From Luteimonas rhizosphaerae (lineage in GTDB: Bacteria > Pseudomonadota > Gammaproteobacteria > Xanthomonadales > Xanthomonadaceae): DNA of 64,000 nt. The notes beneath the pieces were generated by a model. That model searched no databases and had not been told where the DNA came from. It was given only the letters and a program-made list of their open reading frames with translations. Each line of letters starts with the position of its first letter. The stretch's first letter is position 1. Location of the stretch: positions 1 to 64,000 of the forward strand of contig NZ_NRQR01000011.1 in the NCBI RefSeq assembly GCF_002849595.1. The letters run 5' to 3'. Both the position numbers and the translations under genes were made by a program. Positions 25,541 through 34,979 of the stretch are shown here, in pieces.

Positions 25541-27444
25541 CTAGAGGATCGGCACCAGCCCCGCGCCAAAGGCGGTGAAGATGCGCGTCAGCAGGCTGCG
25601 GAAGCCCAGGCTGACTTCGGGGAAATCGCCGACCGGCGTGTAGCAGGCCCGGAACCCGGGATCGTCCGGCGGCAGCGGTGCGGGGCAGTCCGGGCCCGGC
25701 ACGAATTCGTAACTGGTCGCATAGCGCGTCGGCCACAGGTCGAACAGCGGCAGGCGCTCGGAAATCTTCGCCATCGAATAGTCGACCCCCGACAGCACCA
25801 CCGGCGAATCGCGCCGCGCGATCGTCCAGGCGTTCTCGGGCGCGATGTCGCGGCGGATGCTCGCCGCCAGCTGGCCGGCGAAGCGCGGGTCGGCGATGAC
25901 GACCGCACTCTCGGTGTTGAGGTTGTCGCCGCGCGGATCGAAGTTGTGGGTGCCGACCACGCCGATGCGTTCGTCGATGACCATCGACTTCGCGTGCAGG
26001 CCGACGCGCACGCCGGCGCGCTGCAGCGGGACGCGCCGGTTCACGCCGATGCCGGCGTAGCGCAGCGCCGAATACTCGCGCGTCAAAGGCGCGGCGGTCT
26101 CGGGCCGCGTCGCCAGGACCTCCTCGCGCGTGCTCGCGACGCCGTCGCCGGGCTCGTCGATGTTGACGCTGCCGTCCGCGTTCCACGAGATGCCGACCGC
26201 GCCGGTCACCTCCAGGTCGATCGGCGCGTCCTGCGGAAAGGGTTTGTACTCGTAGATGTCGAAACCGAAATCGCGCAGGTGCCGGCGCTTGTACTTGTAC
26301 GACAGCGCGTAGGTGATGAAGGAATCGGTCGCCGCCAGGCTGTTCGTCGACACCGTGACCTGGGGCGCGTCGGGCCGCGCGTGCAGGCCGGCGAACATCT
26401 GCTCGGCCGGTTTCGACAGCACCAAGTACGGGGTCTGCAGCAGCAGTTCGTCCTGCGTGGATTCGATCAGCTCGCGCAGCCGCGGCGTCGCCGTCGACGC
26501 CGCCGACGCCGATTCCGCATCGCGCCGGTGCTTGCCGGGCAGATCGGCGATGAACTCGATCGCCCCGACCTCGAGCGCGGCATCGGCGAGACGTTCGCGC
26601 ACCAGGGTGGCGTCGGCGGCATCGGCCGACATCGCGGCGACCCGCGCCGGCCGCTCGTAATCCTGGAACGACACGTCGGGCACGCCGCTGCGCAGCAGAT
26701 GCCGGCCGACGTCGCCAAGCTGCTCGACCGAGCGGCTCAGCGGCGCATGCCAGAACGCGATGAAGTTGTCCTCCATGGCGGCGACCATTCCGCGTTCCAG
26801 TCGAAATAGTCGTCCTGGTAGTTGCGGCCGCCGGTGATCGCGACGACGCTGTCGACGATCAGCGCCTTGCTGTGCATCCGCTGGTTGAGGCGCCGCCAGC
26901 AGCACGCCGCGGCCAGCGCGTACTGCGGATAGCTGATGCGCGCCAGGCCCAGCACCGGGTTGTAGACCCGCAGTTCGAAATTGGTGTGCGCGCCGGCCAG
27001 CGCGGTGACGGTTTCGACCGTGCGCATCGCCGCCAGCTGGTCGACCAGCAGCCGCACCTGCACGCCGCGCCGCGCGGCGGCCAGCAGTTCCTCGAGCACC
27101 AGATGGCCGGCGTCGTCCTCGTCGAAGATGTAGGTCTGCACGTCGATCGTGCGCTGCGCGCCGCGGATCAGGTCCAGCCGCGCAAGCAGCGCGTCCTGGC
27201 CGTAGTCGATCATCAGCGCGTAGTGGCGCGGCGCGCCCGGCGCGCTGGCGGCGAACGCGCGCTGGCCGAGATCACGCAGCGGCGACGGTGTGGCGCAGGC
27301 ATCGGCGCGGTCGCAGACCAGCTCGGTCGAGCGCGCCGCGACGGCGATGTGCGCGGCCTCTTCGCGCTTGGCCTGCGACAGCGTCGTGCAGGCGGTCGTG
27401 GCCAGCGCCAGGACCAGCACCAGCGCGCGCATCGGACCGCGCAT
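25541..27444 (-). pseudogene. Phospholipase D family lipoprotein, frameshifted
   Basis: The gene starts at 27444 with a lipoprotein signal (LALATTAC, Cys at about residue 19). The first part carries the first HKD motif MHSKALIVDSVVAITGGRNY and ends in frame at 26737. The continuation, with the second HKD motif HAKSMVIDERIGVVGTHNFDPR, is in another frame ending at 25541. The break is near 26785, between FDWNAE and VAAMEDNFIAFW. In homologues about a dozen residues (the RDRD..VAGP block) lie between these points, so a small deletion that is not a multiple of three fits better than a single-base error. Intact relatives are cardiolipin synthase-like phosphatidyltransferases/PLDs. It overlaps the yceI stop (TGATG). 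Confidence 0.8.
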
Positions 27445-28067
27445 CAGCCGGGATCCGGAACCGCGCGCATGCGCAGGGTGAAGCGGACATCGTCCGACAG
27501 CGCATAGCCCCAGCGGTCCATCGCATAGCGGCTGCGGCGCACGTCGCCCTGGCCGATCACGTCGCAGTCCAGTCCCGGCCGTTCGCACGTCGACGGCGCG
27601 ACACTGAACACCTCGCGCTGGCGCACGCCGCGGATCGCCAGCACGCCGGTCATCTCGCCGCCGTCGCGCGGCAGCGTGGCGGGATAGGGATCCGACAGGA
27701 ACACGACTTCCGGATAGCGCTCGGCATCGAAGAACCCGGCGCCGCGGGTGATGCGGGTGTAGTTGCGCGAACCGACGATCTCGACATCGCGCGTCAGCAG
27801 CGTCAGCCGCACCTGGTGGCGGCCGTCGTCGAGCACGCGGATCTCGCCGTGCCAGTCGGCGAACCGCCCGTCCAGCACCTGGCCCCATCGCGTCTTCAGG
27901 CTGAAGCTGATCCGGGACGCGTCGGTATCGAGCACGATCCGCTTGCTCGCCGCCGCGCCGGTGGCGCAGGCGAGCAGCAGCAGGGCGCACGCCGCGCGGC
28001 CGAACCCGCGCCCGGCACGCGCGCGCCAGGCGCGGGCGGCGTCGAGACCGGAGGCGGGCAGCGACAT
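27444..28067 (-). CDS. YceI family periplasmic protein
   Basis: A 207-residue protein with an N-terminal hydrophobic export signal (ACALLLLACATGAAA) after a rather long basic stretch. The YceI lipocalin-like barrel follows: FSLKTRWGQVLDGRFADWHG, LLTRDVEIVGSRNYTRITRG, FFDAERYPEVVFLSD, and MDRWGYALSDDVRFTLRMRA at the end. Family members bind isoprenoid-type lipids in the periplasm; no ligand can be assigned. The Cys in the signal may make it a lipoprotein. It lies between sixA and the broken phospholipase D gene and overlaps the latter by one base. Confidence 0.84.
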   Translation of the reverse strand: MSLPASGLDAARAWRARAGRGFGRAACALLLLACATGAAASKRIVLDTDASRISFSLKTRWGQVLDGRFADWHGEIRVLDDGRHQVRLTLLTRDVEIVGSRNYTRITRGAGFFDAERYPEVVFLSDPYPATLPRDGGEMTGVLAIRGVRQREVFSVAPSTCERPGLDCDVIGQGDVRRSRYAMDRWGYALSDDVRFTLRMRAVPDPG

Positions 28068-28111
28068 GCGGGCGGGAGGCCCGGAGGCCGGGCGCCGGGA
28101 CGCGACGGCCG

Positions 28112-28588
28112 CTACGGCCACCAGAAGGCCGACAAGTCGGCGCTGGCCGGTTCGATCAGAGCTTCGTCGCGCAGGCTCAGCACCGCGATGCCGCCGGGCG
28201 GCATGCCGCGGTAGTCGCCCGACTGGCCGCTGTGCATCAGCGCCGCGAGGCGTTCGAGCCCGGGATTGTGGCCGACCAGCAGCAGCCGGCCGACGTCGCG
28301 GTGTTCGTCGGCGACCGCCGCCAGGGTGCCGGAGGTCGCTTCGTAGATGCGCTCGTCGAGGCGCTGGTCGACGTACCCGATGACGCCGAGCACGGCTTCG
28401 AGGGTTTCGCGCGTGCGTCGCGACGGCGAACACACCACGCAATCCGGCACCAGGGCCTGTTCTCGCAGCCAGTGGCCGGCACGCTCGGCTTCGGCCAGGC
28501 CTTCGGCGGACAGGGGACGGTCGATGTCCGACTGGCCCGGCAGCGCGGCGTCGGCATGGGCGTGGCGGAGCAGGATCAGTTCGCGCAT
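28112..28588 (-). CDS. sixA: Phosphohistidine phosphatase SixA
   Basis: A 158-residue histidine phosphatase. The catalytic RHG motif appears as LILLRHAHADAAL at the N-terminus (SixA proteins have RHA/RHG). The second conserved His is in LLLVGHNPGLERLAALM, and SPSRRTRETLEAV carries the second active-site Arg. SixA removes phosphate from histidine in Hpt domains or in NPr of the nitrogen PTS. I chose the ATG at 28588 (MRELILLRH) rather than the frame's first ATG at 28621, since the extra residues precede the catalytic strand without homology. Confidence 0.92.
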   Translation of the reverse strand: MRELILLRHAHADAALPGQSDIDRPLSAEGLAEAERAGHWLREQALVPDCVVCSPSRRTRETLEAVLGVIGYVDQRLDERIYEATSGTLAAVADEHRDVGRLLLVGHNPGLERLAALMHSGQSGDYRGMPPGGIAVLSLRDEALIEPASADLSAFWWP

Positions 28589-28700
28589 GGGATCGGAGGG
28601 GCCTGAAGTGGACGGAGACACAGGCGCGCGCGAGGCGCGGTCGGATCGTGCGGCGTGCGCGGGTGATGCAGGCGTGAGCCCGTCGCCCCGAGGCCGCGGC

Positions 28701-29333
28701 TCACTTCTTCAGCCACTTCAGCAGCGGCTGCCAGTCGTCCTGGTGGTCGCGGACCTGGGCCGAGTGGTAATCGAACAGGCTCTTGCCGAGCCCGACGAGC
28801 ATCACGTAGGCCTGGCTGTCGCGCAGTTGCGCGACGACCGGATACGGCCACTGCTGCAGCAGGTCCACGGCCTGCTGCGAGGCGTTGGTCCACGGCCGCA
28901 GGCGGTTGGCGACCAGGCCGATGCGCAGCTGGCCGCGGCGCACGCGCTCGACCTTGGCCAGCGAATTGAGGAAGCCCACGGTCGCGTCGATGTCGAGCGC
29001 CGACGGCAGCACCGGCACGACGACGGCGTCGGCATGTTCCAGATAGACGGCCAGATCGTCGGCCATCGCGCCGGCGGGCCCGTCGACGACCACGCGGGTC
29101 GCGCCTTCGGGGATCGCGCTCCAGACCTTGCGGTGGCGGGCGCTGCCGTCGATCGGCAGCACGGCGCTTTCGAGTCCGGCGCGGCGCTCGGCCCAGCGCG
29201 TCGACGAGCCTTGCGGATCGGCGTCGATCAGTACCGTGGATTCGCCCGCCAGCGCGGACTGCGCGGCCAGGTGCGTCGCGATCGTGGTCTTGCCGACGCC
29301 GCCCTTGGAACTGGCCACCAGCACCGTTTTCAT
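28701..29333 (-). CDS. ParA family ATPase
   Basis: A 210-residue deviant Walker ATPase: MKTVLVASSKGGVGKTTIATHLA (residues 1-23) with the signature lysine, the Walker A' Asp in LIDADPQGSSTRWAERR, and the Walker B strand VVVDGPAG. It lacks the N-terminal HTH of chromosomal ParA and no parB is adjacent, so it is an orphan ParA/MipZ-type protein that may position another cargo. The start at 29333 gives the canonical MKTVLVASSKGG beginning. It diverges from the AAA ATPase gene at 29444. Confidence 0.9.
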   Translation of the reverse strand: MKTVLVASSKGGVGKTTIATHLAAQSALAGESTVLIDADPQGSSTRWAERRAGLESAVLPIDGSARHRKVWSAIPEGATRVVVDGPAGAMADDLAVYLEHADAVVVPVLPSALDIDATVGFLNSLAKVERVRRGQLRIGLVANRLRPWTNASQQAVDLLQQWPYPVVAQLRDSQAYVMLVGLGKSLFDYHSAQVRDHQDDWQPLLKWLKK

Positions 29334-29443
29334 CGAAGCCTCCCGCATCCGCGTCAGGGGCCGAGCGTACACCGGCCCCGGGCCGACCGCGACCGACGGC
29401 ACGCGCGCCGTTTACCATCGCCGCTCCCTCCGTCGAGCCGCGC

Positions 29444-30949
29444 GTGTCCATGAGCGAACTGCAGGATCTGGCCGCGCTGATCCGCGCCAACACGCCGTTG
29501 ATCGTCATCGAGACGCCCGACGAACCCCGGGTCGTCGCGCTGTTCCGGCAATCGCTGCTGCAGGTCTGGCGTGCGCTGTACCGCTGGACGATCACCGAGG
29601 GCCTGCGCCGGCTCGATCTCGACCGCGAGGAGGCCGTCGACATCGCGCCAGATGCCAGCAACACGCTGGCCGCGATCCGCGATGCCGACCAGCGCGGCAT
29701 CTACCTGCTGCTCGATTTCCATCCCTATCTCGGTTACGCCGGCACCCAGCGCCAGCTGCGCGACCTGGTGCAGCGGCGTCACTGCCTGCCGCACGTGCTG
29801 GTGCTGGTCGGCCACAAGGTCGAGCTGCCGGACGATCTCGAGGCGCTGGCGGTGCGCTTCCGCCCGCGCCTGCCCGATGCCGACGCGCTGCTGAAGCTGG
29901 TCCGCGACGAGGCGGTGGCCTACCAGCAGGAACACGGCGGCAAACGCGTCGAGGCCGATGCCGACGCCGTGCGCCAGATCGTGCGCAACCTGCAGGGCCT
30001 GTCGGAGACCGACGCCCGCCGCATCGCGCGCCAGCTGATCCACGCCGACGGCGTGCTGTGCGCCAACGACCTGCCCGCGCTGCAGACGCTGAAGTTCGAG
30101 CTGCTCAACAAGAGCGGCCACCTGCACTACGAATACGACACGGCGCGCTTCGCCGACGTCGCCGGCGCGCGCCGGCTCAAGCGCTGGATCGAGCAGCGCC
30201 GGCGCGTGTTCACCGGCGACGACGTGCCGGCCGGTCCGGCCGGATTCACGCTGGACCCGCCGAAGGGCGTGCTGCTGCTCGGCGTGCAGGGTTGCGGCAA
30301 GTCGCTGCTGGCGAAGTCGATCGCCGGCGGCTTCGGCGTGCCGCTGGTGCGGCTGGATTTCGGCACCCTGTACGACAAGTACCACGGCGACACGGAGCGC
30401 AACCTGCGCGAGGCACTGGCGTCGACCGAACAGCTGGCGCCGTGCGTGCTGTGGATCGACGAGATCGAGAAGGGCTTGGCGTCGAGCGGCGACAGCGACG
30501 GCGGCGTGTCGCGCCGCGTGCTCGGCTACCTGCTGACCTGGATGGCGGAGCGCAGGTCGAGGGTGTTCCTCGTCGCGACCGCGAACCAGGTCCACGACCT
30601 GCCGCCGGAACTGCTGCGCAAGGGCCGCTTCGACGAGATCTTCTTCGTCGACCTGCCCGATGCGGGCGTCCGCGCCGAAGTGTTCGCCGTGCATCTGGCG
30701 CGCCGCGGGTTCGATGCCATGGCGTTCGATGTCGCGCAGCTGGCGGCGGCGTCCGACGGATTCTCGGGCGCCGAGATCGAACAGGCGATCGTCGCCGGCC
30801 TGTACGCCGCGCACGCGGCCGGGCGACCGCTCGACGACGCCCTGCTGCGCGACGAACTCGAAGCGACCCGTCCCCTGTCGGTGCTGATGCGCGAACAGGT
30901 TGATGCCCTGCGCCACTGGGCGCGCGAGCGCACGGTCCCGGCGGACTAG
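29444..30949 (+). CDS. AAA family ATPase (Ycf46-like)
   Basis: A 501-residue AAA protein. Residues 1-240 form an N-terminal domain conserved in Ycf46-type ATPases (LIRANTPLIVIETPDEPRVV). The AAA core has Walker A LGVQGCGKSLLAKSIA near residue 283, Walker B CVLWIDEIEKG near 340, sensor 1 FLVATANQ, and the arginine finger LLRKGRFDEIFFVDLP. The C-terminal lid GFSGAEIEQAIVAGL is FtsH-like, but no protease domain follows. Bacterial members have been tied to carbon-dioxide uptake in cyanobacteria; the role here is unknown. A second ATG lies two codons downstream. Confidence 0.9.
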   Translation: MSMSELQDLAALIRANTPLIVIETPDEPRVVALFRQSLLQVWRALYRWTITEGLRRLDLDREEAVDIAPDASNTLAAIRDADQRGIYLLLDFHPYLGYAGTQRQLRDLVQRRHCLPHVLVLVGHKVELPDDLEALAVRFRPRLPDADALLKLVRDEAVAYQQEHGGKRVEADADAVRQIVRNLQGLSETDARRIARQLIHADGVLCANDLPALQTLKFELLNKSGHLHYEYDTARFADVAGARRLKRWIEQRRRVFTGDDVPAGPAGFTLDPPKGVLLLGVQGCGKSLLAKSIAGGFGVPLVRLDFGTLYDKYHGDTERNLREALASTEQLAPCVLWIDEIEKGLASSGDSDGGVSRRVLGYLLTWMAERRSRVFLVATANQVHDLPPELLRKGRFDEIFFVDLPDAGVRAEVFAVHLARRGFDAMAFDVAQLAAASDGFSGAEIEQAIVAGLYAAHAAGRPLDDALLRDELEATRPLSVLMREQVDALRHWARERTVPAD

Positions 30950-31125
30950 CGCCCCCGCGACCGGGTTGCAGCGCCTGACGGATGTGCGAGGTGCGTGCTG
31001 CGGCGGGCGCCCGCGTGTCGACGGCACGAGGCAGACGAGGCCGCGTGCGGAGATGCCCGACCCGGGTGACCACCACGCGGCCCGCGCTGCTAGTCTCGGA
31101 CGTCCCCGGACGACACGGACGTCCC

Positions 31126-31884
31126 ATGAAGCACCGACTGCTCTGCCTCGCGCTGCTGGTCCTGGCGTCGCCTGCCGTCGCCAGCGAGCGCCCCCTGCCG
31201 TCCGCCCACTGTCTCGACGGACGCGCGATCGTCGACGCCCACCAGTCCGATCCCCGGACGCTGGCGCTGCGCGGCGCCAGCGGCGAGCGGCGGCGCGTGA
31301 CGCTGGCCCAGGCCTGCCCCGGGATCCTCGATGACGCGGACCTGCAGTTCGTCGGCTGGAACGGGTTCCTTTGCGGCGGCGCCGACGATGCGGTGCGCAC
31401 GGCGGCACGCACCTGTCCGATCGCGGACGTCGCGGTCGCAGAGCCACGGGAGTACGCAGTGCTCGTCCGCACGTCGCGCGAGACGCTGCCCACGCTCGAC
31501 CGGGTGGTCGTCCGCGGCCAGCGTGCGCGCGGTTTTCGCGGCACGCCGGATTACTGCGTCGCCAACCGCTGGATCCGCAGCTGGCACGAAGACCCCGACG
31601 GGCTGATGGTCGAGGTCTCGCCGCGACGCGCCGCCGGCCACCGGTACTACCGGATCGAGACGGCGGGCCACTGCACGGGCCAGGTCAATGCCGACACGCT
31701 GTCGCTGGTGTCGGGCGTGGGCACCGGCGTGATCTGCGGGCATGCCGGCGATCACATCGTCTTTTCCAAGAGCACGGCGCCCGGTCCGGTCGCGCCCGAC
31801 ACGTTCATGCGCTCGCTGGCGCAGACGAGCAAGGCCGGCATGTCGCGGTGTCGCGTGTCGAGCGTCTATCCGGTCGAGCGCTGA
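31126..31884 (+). CDS. Exported protein with two DUF6491-like halves
   Basis: A 252-residue protein with a signal peptide (LLCLALLVLASPAVASE). Each half of the mature protein follows the same plan. First half: CLDGRAIVDAH, LRGASGERRRVTLAQACPGI, FLCGGADDAV, then CPIADVAV. Second half: YCVANRWIRSWH, VSPRRAAGHRYYRIETAGHC, VICGHAGDHIVF, then CRVSSVYPVE. This matches an internally duplicated DUF6491-type domain, with Cys pairs that could be disulfide-bonded in the periplasm. Function unknown. I chose the ATG at 31126 because it begins the signal peptide. Confidence 0.75.
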   Translation: MKHRLLCLALLVLASPAVASERPLPSAHCLDGRAIVDAHQSDPRTLALRGASGERRRVTLAQACPGILDDADLQFVGWNGFLCGGADDAVRTAARTCPIADVAVAEPREYAVLVRTSRETLPTLDRVVVRGQRARGFRGTPDYCVANRWIRSWHEDPDGLMVEVSPRRAAGHRYYRIETAGHCTGQVNADTLSLVSGVGTGVICGHAGDHIVFSKSTAPGPVAPDTFMRSLAQTSKAGMSRCRVSSVYPVER

Positions 31885-31903
31885 GCGGACCGGCCCGCCG
31901 GCC

Positions 31904-32980
31904 TCAGCGCGGCGGCTGCCAACCGGCGGGCGGCGTCGGCGCGATGCCCGCGTCCTGCAGCACCCGCAGGATCAGGTCCGGCTCGCTGCGCACCGAAGGA
32001 TCGGCCAGCAGGCGGACGAACTGCGGGGCGCCATCGCGCGGCTGGGCCTGTACCGCGCGCCCCCATTCGAGCATCTGCCAGTCGAGCGTGCGACGCGCGG
32101 CCTGGGCCCGGGCGCGCTCGTCGGCCGTGCCCGCGGTCTGATCGAGCAGCATCAGGCCCAGGCCGCGACCCAGTTGCGTGTCGGACGCATCCGCCAGCAG
32201 CGTGGCGACATGGCGGCAGTCCTGCAGCCGCGTCGCATCGCGCAGCCGGGCCGGATCGCAGGCCTGGGTCAGCAGTTGCAGCGATGGAATCGCGACCGCG
32301 CTCCACAATCCGGCCGCGGTCATCGCCGCCTGCTCCGCCGCGTCGCCGCCCGACGCATCGCCCAGGGCGTCGCGCTCGGCGGCGGTCGGCGGATGACGCA
32401 GCAGGGCCGCCTGCATGACGCGGATCTGCGGCAGCATCTGCAGGTCGAACCGCCGGCTCGCGCGGGCGTCGCGCAACAGGGTGTCGGCGGTGCCGCCGCG
32501 GAACAGCAGCGGCGCGAGATTGTCCGGATCGGCCGCGAGCCAGCGCGCCGCAAGACGCAGCTGCCGATCGGCATCGGGTTCGCCCTGGGTCGCCAGCGCG
32601 AGTGCCACGACGTCGCTGCCCGCGGTATCGGCCGCACGGCGGCGCCACGCCGCGGCCTGGGCGTCGTCCGGCGCGGCGGACGACGGCGTTTCGCTGGAGG
32701 GATCGCCGTCATCGGGCGGGGCGAGCGCGAGGCGGCGCAGGGTCGCGGCGAAGGCGAGCTCGCGGCTGTCGCCACCATCCGCCAGGGCGGCTGCCGTGCG
32801 CTGCAGATAGGCCTGCGACGCGCGCGACGCCGCGCCGTCCGGATCGGGCGAAGGCTCGGCCTCGAGCGGCGCCTCGTCGAAGCGGCTGTACGGCGCCTGC
32901 GCCTGCGCGGCGGGCGTCAGCAGTGCGGCGAGCAACGTCGCCACGCAGGCGGCGGTCGGGAATCGCGATCGGCTAGTCAT
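31904..32980 (-). CDS. Exported alpha-helical protein, unknown
   Basis: A 358-residue protein with a clear signal peptide (CVATLLAALLTPAAQAQ). The body is Ala/Asp/Arg-rich and almost wholly helical, with short repeated segments such as LALATQGEPDADRQLRLAAR and LLTQACDPARLRDATRLQDC, which could be Sel1/TPR-like helical repeats. I recognise no domain. It converges with the exported protein at 31126 (20 bases between stops) and reads away from ggt upstream. The coding call rests on the signal peptide and on its reading frame having the local codon bias. Confidence 0.68.
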   Translation of the reverse strand: MTSRSRFPTAACVATLLAALLTPAAQAQAPYSRFDEAPLEAEPSPDPDGAASRASQAYLQRTAAALADGGDSRELAFAATLRRLALAPPDDGDPSSETPSSAAPDDAQAAAWRRRAADTAGSDVVALALATQGEPDADRQLRLAARWLAADPDNLAPLLFRGGTADTLLRDARASRRFDLQMLPQIRVMQAALLRHPPTAAERDALGDASGGDAAEQAAMTAAGLWSAVAIPSLQLLTQACDPARLRDATRLQDCRHVATLLADASDTQLGRGLGLMLLDQTAGTADERARAQAARRTLDWQMLEWGRAVQAQPRDGAPQFVRLLADPSVRSEPDLILRVLQDAGIAPTPPAGWQPPR

Positions 32981-33036
32981 CGACCCAGCATAGCCGCAGA
33001 CCTGCGCGGCACGGGCGGCCCCGCGCCGCGGGTGCG

Positions 33037-34767
33037 TCAGTAGCCCGCGGCCTGCCCGTCCTTGCGCGATTCGCTGGCGCCGACCCAGCCGCCCTCCGGA
33101 TTGACCATGATTGCCTGGTAGCCGCCGTAAGGGCCGTGGGCGAAGCGCACCGAATGGCCCTTCTGCATCAGCGCGCGCACGGTCTCATACGGGAAGCCGG
33201 TTTCCAGATCCAGCTCGCCGCCGTCGGACATCGCGGTGTTCTGGCCGGTGGGTTCGGTGGAACCGTCGTGCTGGATGCGCGGGGCGTCGCCGGCTTCCTG
33301 CAGGTTCATGCCGAAATCGAGCATGTTGATCAGGATCTGCACATGGCCCTGCGGCTGCATCGCGCCGCCCATCACGCCGAACGCCAGCCAGGGCTTGCCG
33401 TCTTTCGTCGCGAACGCGGGAATGATGGTGTGGAAGGGCCGCTTGCCCGGTTCGAACGTATTGGGATGGCCGGGCTTGAGCACGAACTGCTCGCCGCGGT
33501 CCTGCAGGATGAAGCCGAGGCCCGGCGGTGCCATGCCGCTGCCCATGCCGCGGTAGTTGGACTGGATCAGCGAGACCATCATGCCGTCGGCGTCCGCGGT
33601 GGTCAGGTAGATCGTGTCGCCCTCGTCGAGCTGCGCCGGCGTGCCCGGCTGTACTTCGCGCAGCGCGGTGTCCATCGAGATCAGCGCGCCGCGCTCGCGG
33701 GCGTAGTCCTTGGAGATCAGGCGTTCGACAGGCGCGGGATGGAACGCCGGATCGGCGTACCAGCGCGCGCGGTCGGCGAACGCGAGCTTCTTGGCCTCGG
33801 TGAACAGGTGTACGTGCTCGGGGCTGCCGAAGCCGTAGGACGCGAGGTCGTAGGGTTCGAGCAGGTTGAGGATCTGCAGCGCGGCGATGCCCTGTCCGCT
33901 CGGCGGCAGTTCCCACAGCTCGACGCCGCGATACTTCGTCGACACCGGTTCGACCCAGTTGCCTGTGTGCGCGGCCATGTCCTCGTAGGCGAGGAAGCCG
34001 TCGTTGGCGGCGAAGTAGTCGCCGATCACCCGGGCGATGTCGCCCTTGTAGAACGCGTCGCGGCCGCCGTCGGCGATCGCCTGCAGCGTGTTGGCGAGAT
34101 TCGGGTTGCGCCAGGTCTCGCCGGTGCGCGGCGCGCGACCGCCGTCGAGCGTGAACTGCTCGGTGAAGCCCGGCCACTTCGACAGGCGCGGCACCGAGCG
34201 GTCCCAGTAGTAGGCGATCACTTCGGGCACCGGGTGGCCGTCGCGCGCATAGCGGATCGCCGGCGCGAGGTTCTCGGCCATCGTGCGCGTGCCGAAGCGG
34301 CCGTGGAGCGCGAACCAGCCGTCGACGGTGCCGGGCACGGTGACCGGCAGCGGGCCGTGCGGCGGAATGTCGGTCAGGCCACGACGCTGGAACTCGGCGA
34401 GCGTCAGGGATTTCGGCGAGCGCCCGGAGCCGTCGTAGCCGTGCAGTTTCTGCGTCTTCGGATCCCAGACGATCGCGAACAGATCGCCGCCGATACCGTT
34501 GCCGGTCGGCTCCATCAGGCCCAGCGCCGCGTTCGCCGCGATCGCCGCGTCGACCGCGCTGCCGCCGGCCTTCATCACGTCGAGCGCGATCTGGGTCGCC
34601 AACGGGTGCGAGGTCGCGGCCATCGCGTGCGGCGCATAGACCTCGCTGCGAGTCGCGAACGGCTGGCCGGTGATGCGGTCGGCAGCGTGCGCGGACAGGC
34701 CCGGCGCCGCGACCAGCAGCAGGACGGACAGCAGGCGGGCACTGCCACCCAGGACGGATCGGGACAT
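33037..34767 (-). CDS. ggt: Gamma-glutamyltransferase, exported
   Basis: A 576-residue Ntn-hydrolase of the gamma-glutamyltranspeptidase family. A signal peptide covers residues 1-28 (VLLLVAAPGLSAHAA). The large-subunit region contains NGIGGDLFAIVWDPKT. Autocleavage and catalysis are expected at the Thr in EGDTIYLTTADADGMMVSL (usual form TTxxxxxD). The small subunit ends with GVMGGAMQPQGHVQILINML and the PRIQHDG motif. These enzymes remove gamma-glutamyl groups from peptides such as glutathione in the periplasm. It lies 212 bases beyond the cupin regulator on the same strand, so it may belong to the peptide-use locus. I chose the start at 34767 for the signal peptide. Confidence 0.92.
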   Translation of the reverse strand: MSRSVLGGSARLLSVLLLVAAPGLSAHAADRITGQPFATRSEVYAPHAMAATSHPLATQIALDVMKAGGSAVDAAIAANAALGLMEPTGNGIGGDLFAIVWDPKTQKLHGYDGSGRSPKSLTLAEFQRRGLTDIPPHGPLPVTVPGTVDGWFALHGRFGTRTMAENLAPAIRYARDGHPVPEVIAYYWDRSVPRLSKWPGFTEQFTLDGGRAPRTGETWRNPNLANTLQAIADGGRDAFYKGDIARVIGDYFAANDGFLAYEDMAAHTGNWVEPVSTKYRGVELWELPPSGQGIAALQILNLLEPYDLASYGFGSPEHVHLFTEAKKLAFADRARWYADPAFHPAPVERLISKDYARERGALISMDTALREVQPGTPAQLDEGDTIYLTTADADGMMVSLIQSNYRGMGSGMAPPGLGFILQDRGEQFVLKPGHPNTFEPGKRPFHTIIPAFATKDGKPWLAFGVMGGAMQPQGHVQILINMLDFGMNLQEAGDAPRIQHDGSTEPTGQNTAMSDGGELDLETGFPYETVRALMQKGHSVRFAHGPYGGYQAIMVNPEGGWVGASESRKDGQAAGY

Positions 34768-34979
34768 CGGCACTCTCGAATCTGGACGAACGCACACCAT
34801 ACCGTCAGGCCGGGCCGGCGGAACCCGTCGTCGCAGCGAAGATCGTCGCTCGGGGGAATGCCGTTGCCCGGACGGCAAGGATCGGGATGCCTGCAGGGGC
34901 GCGCTTGCGGTCGAGGGCGTTGCCGGCAACGTCGATCGCGCGAACGCGTGCCTCAGGCGGCCGTCGGCATGGCGACGGC

